Assembly (NCBI GenBank): GCA_964472545.1
Contig: CAYYNP010000354.1
Span: forward strand, 1 to 9,759
Origin: CAYYNP01 sp964472545
GTDB lineage: Bacteria; Planctomycetota; Planctomycetia; Pirellulales; Thermoguttaceae
Direction of reading: 5' to 3'
Length of the DNA stretch: 9,759 nt
In this document: positions 1 through 5,409 of the stretch, piece after piece
Layout: each line of letters begins with the position of its first letter
Numbering within the stretch: position 1 is the first letter of the stretch
Program-made: the position numbers and the translations under genes
Notes under the pieces: generated by a model
The model's input: the letters and a program-made list of their open reading frames with translations, nothing else
Told to the model about the DNA's origin: nothing
Databases searched by the model: none

Positions 1-9
1 GACTGTTGC

Positions 10-210
10 TTAGCTGGACCACGGTTTTGTGCCAAACCCGTTGAAACAAAACACCCGACCACCGCTGCTCTGCCCATTCCGGCTACTCCCCGTTGACCTT
101 GTTACAGGCTCGTTACGCGGCGGGGCCCGCGCGGTCTGTAGAATGAGGCACGGTTTCCAAGTGTAACGGGCCGATCTACCCGACGATATCCGACGTACTT
201 GCGGACTCAT
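10..210 (-). CDS. Possible small basic protein, unrecognised (66 aa)
   Basis: This reading frame opens with ATG at 210 and ends with TAA at 10. Its best support is an AAGGAG Shine-Dalgarno match six bases before the ATG, as good as any in the window. The product would be Arg/Ser-rich with a Gly-rich C-terminal third. It has no hydrophobic segment, no cysteine pair and no motif I recognise. It is divergent from the large exported-protein gene at 300. The sequence does not show clear coding character, so it could be a chance frame, or the ribosome-binding site and start of a gene that has since decayed. Low confidence. Confidence 0.25.
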   Translation of the reverse strand: MSPQVRRISSGRSARYTWKPCLILQTARAPPRNEPVTRSTGSSRNGQSSGGRVFCFNGFGTKPWSS

Positions 211-238
211 GTGAAACTCCTTAGGTCGGATCGGCGTC

Positions 239-244
239 TACAAT
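239..244 (+). promoter_or_regulatory. Candidate -10 box (TACAAT) for the 729-aa exported-protein gene
   Basis: TACAAT lies 55 bases before the ATG at 300. It would give a transcript start near 250 and a leader of about 50 nt. No convincing -35 hexamer is seen at 16-18 bases upstream. The same hexamer occurs in promoter position before two other plus-strand genes of the window (3523-3528 and 6744-6749), which raises its credibility. Confidence 0.4.
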
Positions 245-299
245 TCGAGGGCTAGCTTGTGCGTGTGTCCACAGGAATCCCGAATGAGGAGAAGACGCC

Positions 300-2489
300 A
301 TGAACTACGGAACCGTCAGAGACGTTCTGGTATTTGCCGGTGGTTTGGCTTTGACGCTACTGACCGTCGGCGACGTGCATGCCCGCGAGCAGGATGACCG
401 GGTCCGGCTGGTCAACGGCAGCTTCGAGATTCGCGAACCCGGCTCCCCGCCCGAGAATATCAATACACTGAAGCCGGGATGTAAGGATATTGTTGGATGG
501 GAGGTTATTGACCCACACGGCGACTCGGCTCTCCGCCGGAACACCGTGGACTGGATCGGGCCGACGCGCTGGAAAGCCTCGCACGGCGATCACTGTCTCG
601 ACTTGGACGGCGGCATCCGGCAGACGATTCGCACGGTCCTCGGCGAATCCTACGAAGTGCGATTCGACCTTACCGGGAATCCGGAACTCGGCCCTAGGGT
701 CCAAACGTTGCGTGTCCTGGTAGACGACCGCCCCCACAATTTCACGTTTGATGCGCCGGGCAAGCCAATCAAGAACATGCGTTGGACCACCAAACGCGTT
801 GTCTTCAAGGCCAATAGCGTTAAGACGACTCTGACGTTCTTGAATGCCAATCCCAACGTCGAATCCGCGGGCGTGGGATTGGACAACGTGATTGTGGGGC
901 AAATCGATCGCGCGATTGGCGAGCGGGAGCCCTACTGCCGCCCGGAAGATCGCAACTCTGCTGCCGAGAAGCCGCCCGCCCTGCTGACGGTGTTGGGGGC
1001 CATGAGCGTGGATCTGCGCGATGGCTCCCGGCTCGTTGGCCGGCCAGACGTTGAAGTGCTGCTGGTGGAATCAGCCATCGGCACGACAGAGGTACCACTC
1101 GCCGGCATCAAGTCCCTGGAGATAAAGGACTCGGCCGGTACGGCGGCTGTCGACTTGCGTGACGGGAGCCGTCTAGACGGGACACTCCGCCCAAACCCGC
1201 TCACGCTCCAGACATCAGTCGGGGAGATCAACATACCGCTAGCGGAAGTCGCTACGTGCGCCGTGGAGTTGGCAGTCATTTCAGAAGGAAATGTGGCCTT
1301 GTCCGGGCGCGGAGCCAAGGTTCGGGGCGTTTTCGACGGAAATAGCGGCCCGGTGTTGATCGACGGCAATGTAACCGACTACGGCGGCATTCCAGGTGCC
1401 GCCCACGGTGCCAGTCGCGGTTCCGCTCACGTGTTCGGATCGCGACCTTCTTGGGTGGTCGAGTTGCCGCAAACGTACCTTCTCAGCGAGATCCGCGTGC
1501 TGCTGTGGGACCGCGATCGGCGGTTCTATCGTTATGTAGCGGAGACGTCGGTCGACGGCCGCACGTACCGCACGGCCGCTGACCGCAGCCAGGGCGAATG
1601 GCGGAGTTGGCAGAAGCTTGCGTTCTCGCCGCGGCCGGTCCGCTACATTCGCCTGCGGGGAGTCTACTCCTCTCGTTTGAAGAGTCCCAACGGCATGCAC
1701 GTCGTCGAACTAGAGGCCTACTGCCACCCAGGAGAGTTCAACACTGCTGCCGAGAAGCTGGTCTTATGGAACAGGCTAGGTTCCAAGAAAGAGGTCCACG
1801 AAAGCGAGGTTGGCCCCGGCGGCACGTACTCGGGAGAGGGCGGCCGATTCGTCGAAGGGCGATTCGGAGAGGCGCTCTCGGCCGCCGCTGAGGAGATGCA
1901 CTATCAGCAACCGGCACTGGTAACCTTTCCCAAAGAAGTCATCTCGACGGATGCTGGCTGCATGGAAGTCTGGGGGAAGCTCGAGGGTGTCCCGAAGGCG
2001 CTGAAGTGGGGCGAGAATCCGGCACTGTTGGAGATACACGACGACAACTGTAGCTACATCCTTCACCTCAACGGCAATGACGGATCGAGTAACGGCGGCA
2101 AGGGCGGTTTGTGCGGCCGGGCGGGAGGACACGCGTCGGCGGGAACCGGCGTCTTCGGCACCTGGACTTACGAGCAGGTGTTGGGCAAGGGGCAGGTCGA
2201 ACGGTGGCACCACTATGCCCTCGTGTGGGACAAGGACGGCATTCCTGGCGTCGACGATGGAACCAGGACGATTGCCCTGTTTCTCGACGGGAAACTCAAT
2301 TCGCAGATATGGCGAACGGGCCAAAGGCCCTGGGTAAACAATCTCACCGGAGGCACGCTACGATTGCTCGTCAACCACCACCTTTCCCAGGGAAGCGTTG
2401 CTCTGGACAACCTGAAGATCTGGAACTATGCCAAGACCGACTTCAGCGACCGATTTGTAGAGGGGATTGAACTGCGTTGTGCTCGCTGA
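300..2489 (+). CDS. Exported multi-domain protein: choice-of-anchor C/DUF642-like, paired beta-repeats, F5/8 type C-like and LamG-like domains
   Basis: A 729-aa protein, probably secreted or cell-surface and carbohydrate- or matrix-binding. The start at 300 is supported by GAGGAGA seven bases upstream. Residues 1-28 form a signal peptide (hydrophobic stretch about 9-23, VHA cleavage site at 26-28). Residues about 36-200 resemble the choice-of-anchor C/DUF642 family: LVNGSFE at 37-43, VDWIG at 83-87, LDNVIVG at 194-200. Residues 237-325 hold two copies of a VDLRDGSRL-led beta module (starting at 237 and 284). Residues about 330-474 look like an F5/8 type C (discoidin) domain of the BTBD9-associated kind (LLWDRDRRFYRY at 401-412, VRYIRLRG at 447-454, HVVELEAY at 467-474). 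Residues about 490-725 look like a concanavalin-A/LamG fold. A similar linker (YC-P-N-AAEK) recurs at 212-224 and 474-486. There is no catalytic motif and no C-terminal anchor that I recognise. It stands alone, convergent with the PEGA gene. The coding frame is certain; the exact ligand is unknown. Confidence 0.9.
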   Translation: MNYGTVRDVLVFAGGLALTLLTVGDVHAREQDDRVRLVNGSFEIREPGSPPENINTLKPGCKDIVGWEVIDPHGDSALRRNTVDWIGPTRWKASHGDHCLDLDGGIRQTIRTVLGESYEVRFDLTGNPELGPRVQTLRVLVDDRPHNFTFDAPGKPIKNMRWTTKRVVFKANSVKTTLTFLNANPNVESAGVGLDNVIVGQIDRAIGEREPYCRPEDRNSAAEKPPALLTVLGAMSVDLRDGSRLVGRPDVEVLLVESAIGTTEVPLAGIKSLEIKDSAGTAAVDLRDGSRLDGTLRPNPLTLQTSVGEINIPLAEVATCAVELAVISEGNVALSGRGAKVRGVFDGNSGPVLIDGNVTDYGGIPGAAHGASRGSAHVFGSRPSWVVELPQTYLLSEIRVLLWDRDRRFYRYVAETSVDGRTYRTAADRSQGEWRSWQKLAFSPRPVRYIRLRGVYSSRLKSPNGMHVVELEAYCHPGEFNTAAEKLVLWNRLGSKKEVHESEVGPGGTYSGEGGRFVEGRFGEALSAAAEEMHYQQPALVTFPKEVISTDAGCMEVWGKLEGVPKALKWGENPALLEIHDDNCSYILHLNGNDGSSNGGKGGLCGRAGGHASAGTGVFGTWTYEQVLGKGQVERWHHYALVWDKDGIPGVDDGTRTIALFLDGKLNSQIWRTGQRPWVNNLTGGTLRLLVNHHLSQGSVALDNLKIWNYAKTDFSDRFVEGIELRCAR
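932..1759 (+). repeat. Two copies of a 13-codon inter-domain linker (932-972 and 1718-1759) within the exported-protein gene
   Basis: The segments at about 932-972 and 1718-1759 both encode Tyr-Cys-x-Pro-x-x-x-Asn-(Ser/Thr)-Ala-Ala-Glu-Lys. They are also similar at DNA level, with CTGCTGCCGAGAAG identical at the end of each. The first copy follows the choice-of-anchor-like domain and the second follows the F5/8-C-like domain. They therefore mark domain borders and suggest that the protein grew by duplication or shuffling of modules. The coordinates span both copies and the sequence between them. Confidence 0.6.
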
Positions 2490-2625
2490 CAGGCCTCGTA
2501 AGGGCCAGATACTGATCCGTATGCACGGACCCTTCCAGAACTCATCGGTCGTGTCGGATGTGTCAAAATACCACGCCGCCTGATCATCCGACTGAGAATG
2601 GCGGTCGAGCCACCGGCGAAGCCGC

Positions 2626-3324
2626 CTATCGCCCTCCGCCCGGCGGAAGCGGATAGAACGGCTGGCCGCCGAAACCGTTGGGAGGATAGCCCGGGGTGGT
2701 TTGTCCCGGCGGCGCGCTCGAACCGTCCAGCGGCGGGGCGAGCGTGGGAGATTGCCCGGAGCCAGGCGCCAGTGGCGTCGGCTGAATCGGGATGGGCTGG
2801 ATGGGGGCCGGATGCACCGGCAGCACTGGCTGGGCCGGTGCCGGCGTGGGACCGATCGGTGGAGTGCTCGGTGGAGCCTCGGGTTGTGGCTGGACATGTG
2901 ACGCGAAGCGCAGCTCGTTCGCCCGGCCGATGAGTTGGTTGGTCGGCACGATCGTCTGGGGCGTCATCTGATAGCTCAGCGTCCGTTGGTCGCGGATCTC
3001 CCAGGGCACCAGGTTCTCGCTGACGAAATCCAGCGGCACGAACTGGTACCAAGGGGTCGCCATCGGCTGCATCACGGTGAGTGTCTCGTAGCCGTCCTTG
3101 ACCAGACGGACCTTCCGTTTGCCGTAGTAGAGGAAATCGGCCGAGACGGGCGTGGTGCCGACTTTGTAGTCGTCGACGTAGACCAGCGCGCCGGGCGGGT
3201 TGGTCACGATCGTCATCCGCCGCCGCACGCAGCCGGCCAGCAGCAGACACACCAACACCGCGGCCACCGCGCCGATGAGGCATCGGGGGACTGTGGGTGT
3301 CGTATCGGCGAAGCGTGCAGGCAT
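2626..3324 (-). CDS. PEGA-domain lipoprotein with proline-rich C-terminal tail
   Basis: A 232-aa predicted lipoprotein. I start it at the ATG at 3324 because residues 16-32 then form a lipoprotein signal ending in the lipobox LLAGC, with Cys32 as the lipidated residue. A TATACT box at 3398-3393 also lies inside the longer open frame that reaches 3498. GGGAG is nine bases upstream of the ATG, a modest ribosome-binding site. Residues about 36-85 form a PEGA domain (TNPPGALVYVDD at 41-52, GTTPV at 56-60, KDGYE at 76-80), a small beta fold of the cell-surface type. Residues 90-140 have conserved-looking aromatic and hydrophobic positions. From about 145 to the end the chain is Pro/Gln/Gly-rich with PIQP-type repeats, likely unstructured and possibly spanning the periplasm. 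It is convergent with the 729-aa gene and divergent from the PP2C gene. Its role is probably structural in the envelope; no enzyme motif is present. Confidence 0.85.
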   Translation of the reverse strand: MPARFADTTPTVPRCLIGAVAAVLVCLLLAGCVRRRMTIVTNPPGALVYVDDYKVGTTPVSADFLYYGKRKVRLVKDGYETLTVMQPMATPWYQFVPLDFVSENLVPWEIRDQRTLSYQMTPQTIVPTNQLIGRANELRFASHVQPQPEAPPSTPPIGPTPAPAQPVLPVHPAPIQPIPIQPTPLAPGSGQSPTLAPPLDGSSAPPGQTTPGYPPNGFGGQPFYPLPPGGGR

Positions 3325-3392
3325 CGAAAGCCGCTCCCATGGAATCCACCGCTGCGTTGGCTGCGGTCGCCGGCAGCCGAAAGCGGCGTGGG

Positions 3393-3398
3393 AGTATA
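3393..3398 (-). promoter_or_regulatory. Candidate -10 box (TATACT) for the PEGA lipoprotein gene
   Basis: On the minus strand TATACT runs from 3398 to 3393. It would place the transcript start near 3386, about 60 nt before the ATG at 3324. The -35 region near 3416-3421 (TAGGAC) is a poor match. If real, it rules out the upstream start at 3498 of the same open frame. Confidence 0.4.
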
Positions 3399-3425
3399 GT
3401 GGCCGGCCGTGAAAAGTCCTAGGCC

Positions 3426-3491
3426 GAATTGCTGAGCCCAATTGCCAGGAATTGCCGCGGCCCATTTGCCGCGGCCCAATTGCCGAGGTCA
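3426..3491. repeat. Degenerate ~14-bp tandem repeat (AATTGCCGCGGCCC) between divergent promoters
   Basis: About five imperfect copies of a 14-bp unit follow one another: 3426-3439 (GAATTGCTGAGCCC), a shortened copy at 3440-3448, 3449-3463 (15 bp), 3464-3477 (ATTTGCCGCGGCCC) and 3478-3491 (AATTGCCGAGGTCA). Two copies contain the palindrome CCGCGG. The array lies in the gap between the candidate promoters of the PEGA gene (minus) and the PP2C gene (plus), just upstream of both. There it could serve as a binding array for a regulator or be a neutral microsatellite-like expansion. The unit has no coding explanation once the PEGA start is set at 3324. Confidence 0.65.
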
Positions 3492-3522
3492 AGCCCAACT
3501 GGCCCGAGATGCGGGATCAAGC

Positions 3523-3528
3523 TACAAT
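3523..3528 (+). promoter_or_regulatory. Candidate -10 box (TACAAT) for the PP2C phosphatase gene
   Basis: TACAAT lies 89 bases before the ATG at 3617. The predicted transcript start is near 3535, with a leader of about 80 nt. The expected -35 site around 3499-3504 (CTGGCC) matches poorly. The hexamer and the pyrimidine before it match the boxes at 239 and 6744. Confidence 0.4.
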
Positions 3529-3616
3529 GTGCTGTTCATTACGCGTCGGCAATGGCAGGCACCACGCATGTGGGTGGGTGAAGCTAACCCGATAGAGCTG
3601 CTTTTCTCAGAGTCAG

Positions 3617-4903
3617 ATGGATCAGCCCCCGGGCATTTGGGACCATTGCCTAGAACACGCCGCGGTAAGCGACGTGGGCCTTTGCCGCGCGAACAATCAG
3701 GACGCGATGGCCGTGGTGTTGGCCGACGGGCAGAAGACCTTCGCCAAGCGGGGGCATCTGTTCGTTGTGGCCGACGGCATGGGTGCCCACGCGGCCGGGG
3801 AGTTGGCCAGCAAGCTGGCGGCCGACACGCTCAGCCTGACCTACTCGAAGCGAACCGACCTGCCGCCCTCTGAGGCCTTACTGACCGCCACCCGCGACGC
3901 CAACGCCAAGATCCACAGCCGCGGTACGGCCGACGAAGAGTTCCGCGGCATGGGCACCACCTGTACGGCGCTGGCCGTGCTGGAAGAGGGTGCCGTGCTG
4001 GCCCATGTGGGCGACAGCCGGGCGTATCGGCTGCGGGGTGATCGGCTCGAGCAGTTGACCTTCGACCACAGCCTGGTCTGGGAGATGCGGGCGGCCGGGA
4101 GCCTCTCCGAGGAGGAGATTCTCGAACACGTCCCCAAGAACATCATCACGCGATCGCTGGGCCCCAATCCGACGGTGGCCGTCGACCTGGAAGGGCCGTT
4201 TCCGATCGCCCCCGGCGATACGTTCCTGCTCTGCAGCGACGGGCTCTCCGGACCGGTCGAAGACAAAGAGATGGGCGCCATCCTGGCCTCGATGCCGCCC
4301 CAGCAGGCCGTTCGGGCGCTGGTCGACTTGGCCAATCTCCGCGGCGGGCCGGACAACATCACCGTGATCGTCGTGCGGGTAGCCGGCCCGCAATCGGTCG
4401 AAACGGCCGACGCCTCGGCCGACGCGGCGAAAGCGGACGAGCGTTCGACCCACCGCTCAGTCCACCCGATGGTTTGGGTTGTCCTGGCCGTTTGGGCGGC
4501 CATCGCCGCCGGCGCCGCTGTGATGGATCAGTGGGTCGCCGCGGCGGTTTGTCTTATCGGGGCTTTGGCCACCGGGATATCCGCACTGGTCTACCGCCAC
4601 GGGGGCAACCAAAACAAGTCGCGTCTCGAGGGGCAGCGGCTGGGCAAGGGCCCACATCGCGCTTGCCGCGCGGCGCCGAACGAACGCGTGGCCGCGCAAT
4701 TTGATCGGATCGTGGGCGAATTGCGCGAAGCGGCCACGCTGGAGCAGTGGAAGGTCGATTGGGACGAGTTCAACGCCATCGCCACCCGGGCCGCTGCCGC
4801 CCGCGACGCCGGCGATCACGCCGGGGCCATTCGCGAGCACTTCCAGGCCGTCGCCTTCATGATGGGCCAACTGAAGCACCAGCGCGATACGCGGGGGAAG
4901 TGA
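3617..4903 (+). CDS. PP2C-family Ser/Thr protein phosphatase with two C-terminal membrane helices
   Basis: A 428-aa metal-dependent phosphatase that should remove phosphate from Ser/Thr of proteins phosphorylated by Hanks-type kinases. The catalytic domain (about 16-256) has the PP2C signature motifs in order: RANNQD at 24-29, VADGMGAHAAGE at 51-62, GTTCTALAV at 113-121, VGDSRAYRLR at 131-140, TRSLGP at 178-183, CSDGLSG at 206-212 and GGPDNITVIVVRV at 243-255. The metal-binding aspartates expected by family (D29, D53, D208, D246) are all present, so it should be active. An Ala/Asp-rich linker leads to two hydrophobic helices (about 284-303 and 306-326), then a cytoplasmic helical tail (about 335-428) with W379 and W382. 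The ribosome-binding site before the start is weak, but the N-terminal spacing before motif 1 is normal. No kinase gene is next to it in the window. The gene is convergent with hicA. Confidence 0.93.
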   Translation: MDQPPGIWDHCLEHAAVSDVGLCRANNQDAMAVVLADGQKTFAKRGHLFVVADGMGAHAAGELASKLAADTLSLTYSKRTDLPPSEALLTATRDANAKIHSRGTADEEFRGMGTTCTALAVLEEGAVLAHVGDSRAYRLRGDRLEQLTFDHSLVWEMRAAGSLSEEEILEHVPKNIITRSLGPNPTVAVDLEGPFPIAPGDTFLLCSDGLSGPVEDKEMGAILASMPPQQAVRALVDLANLRGGPDNITVIVVRVAGPQSVETADASADAAKADERSTHRSVHPMVWVVLAVWAAIAAGAAVMDQWVAAAVCLIGALATGISALVYRHGGNQNKSRLEGQRLGKGPHRACRAAPNERVAAQFDRIVGELREAATLEQWKVDWDEFNAIATRAAAARDAGDHAGAIREHFQAVAFMMGQLKHQRDTRGK

Positions 4904-4916
4904 GCGGATTTCGCTC
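4902..4916 (+). other. Small hairpin just after the PP2C stop codon
   Basis: GAGCG (4902-4906) and CGCTC (4912-4916) can pair around a 5-nt loop directly at the stop codon. No T-run follows on either strand, so it is not a typical intrinsic terminator. It lies in the 87-nt gap between the convergent PP2C and hicA genes, where some transcript-end signal would be expected. Confidence 0.25.
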
Positions 4917-4990
4917 CCGCCGCTCTGCCTTCCACACGAGTCGATTTGAAGAACGCGGCTGTATGCACTTCTTGCGCAGCGCCCGCCGGC

Positions 4991-5167
4991 TCAATTACCA
5001 AGCATCTTGAGAGTGTGTTTGGCCAGGTACTCGTTAACCTCTCGGTGCCTGGGGATGGGCTGCGAGATCCCCGTAGCCGGATTACGATACCAGTCGTGCT
5101 TGCCACCGTGTCGGATTAGCTGGCAGCCCAGTGCTTCGACTCGCTTGATCAGATCTACCCGTTTCAC
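4991..5167 (-). CDS. hicA: HicA-family mRNA interferase toxin
   Basis: A 58-aa protein starting with GTG at 5167 and ending with TGA at 4991. It matches the HicA family over its full length: an N-terminal helix (about 3-14), then RHGGKHDWYRNP at 19-30, PIPRH at 37-41, and a C-terminal helix ending KHTLKML at 50-56. His24 sits where the catalytic histidine of HicA lies. HicA has a double-stranded-RNA-binding-like fold and cleaves mRNA when free of HicB. The start overlaps the hicB stop by four bases (GTGA, 5167-5164), so translation is likely coupled. The gene is short and begins with GTG, so simple ATG-based gene finders may miss it. All key positions are intact, so I expect a working toxin rather than a remnant. 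Confidence 0.9.
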   Translation of the reverse strand: MKRVDLIKRVEALGCQLIRHGGKHDWYRNPATGISQPIPRHREVNEYLAKHTLKMLGN

Positions 5168-5355
5168 GACACCACCAATTCGTCGACTCGGCGGACCCCG
5201 GGAATGTGGCCTCCGGTGATATCGTCGTAGAGATCCTTGAGGTGCTCCTTAAGGTCATCGAGAGTGCCCCCCTGGGTCAAGTAGTCTGGGTAGTCCTGTA
5301 GATAGCCGATCCAGGAACCCTCATCTTGCCAATAGACAATCTTTACTGTGCTCAC
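5164..5355 (-). CDS. hicB: Short HicB-family antitoxin
   Basis: A 63-aa protein that should bind and neutralise the HicA toxin encoded directly after it. I choose the GTG start at 5355 because AGGAGGA (5370-5364) lies eight bases upstream. The longer frame to a TTG at 5409 would overlap the thiE stop and adds 18 residues unlike the family. Motifs are WQDEGSWIGYLQDYPDY at 9-25, TQGGTLDDLKEHLKDLYDD at 27-45, and IPGVRRVDELVV at 51-62. This is the degraded-RNase-H-like HicB core only: there is no room for the C-terminal helix-turn-helix or ribbon-helix-helix domain found in longer HicB proteins. The gene order is antitoxin first, the reverse of the E. coli hicAB order. Members of this short family are often misannotated as 2-oxoisovalerate dehydrogenase (from memory). 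The sequence looks less GC-rich than its neighbours, which fits horizontal acquisition. Confidence 0.88.
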   Translation of the reverse strand: MSTVKIVYWQDEGSWIGYLQDYPDYLTQGGTLDDLKEHLKDLYDDITGGHIPGVRRVDELVVS

Positions 5356-5363
5356 TGGGAATG

Positions 5364-5370
5364 TCCTCCT
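5364..5370 (-). promoter_or_regulatory. Strong ribosome-binding site (AGGAGGA) fixing the hicB GTG start
   Basis: On the minus strand AGGAGGA runs from 5370 to 5364, eight bases before GTG at 5355. It is a near-perfect anti-SD match and decides between this start and the longer TTG-initiated frame at 5409. Confidence 0.8.
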
Positions 5371-5379
5371 ATTATCTAT

Positions 5380-5409
5380 ATCGTACCCTCTGGAGAACGC
5401 GCGGATCAA
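5380..5409 (-). promoter_or_regulatory. Candidate hicBA promoter overlapping the thiE stop codon
   Basis: On the minus strand TTGATC (5409-5404) and TACGAT (5385-5380) are 18 bases apart. The predicted start is near 5373, leaving a leader of about 18 nt that contains the strong ribosome-binding site. The -35 hexamer includes the thiE TGA stop. A second AT-rich stretch, TATAGATAAT, follows and could also serve as a -10. Alternatively hicBA is read through from thiE. Confidence 0.35.

Noticed and set aside
2516..2529. Intrinsic terminator between the convergent 729-aa and PEGA genes
   Set aside because: There is only a 5-bp stem (TCCGT/ACGGA) with no T-run on either strand, too weak to call.
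2426..3349. 307-codon open frame on the minus strand
   Set aside because: It is a shifted frame over the PEGA lipoprotein gene. It lacks a signal peptide or domain and would overlap the end of the 729-aa gene.
3325..3498. Longer N-terminus for the PEGA protein
   Set aside because: It would run through the 14-bp repeats and the TATACT box and would bury the lipoprotein signal 58 residues inside.
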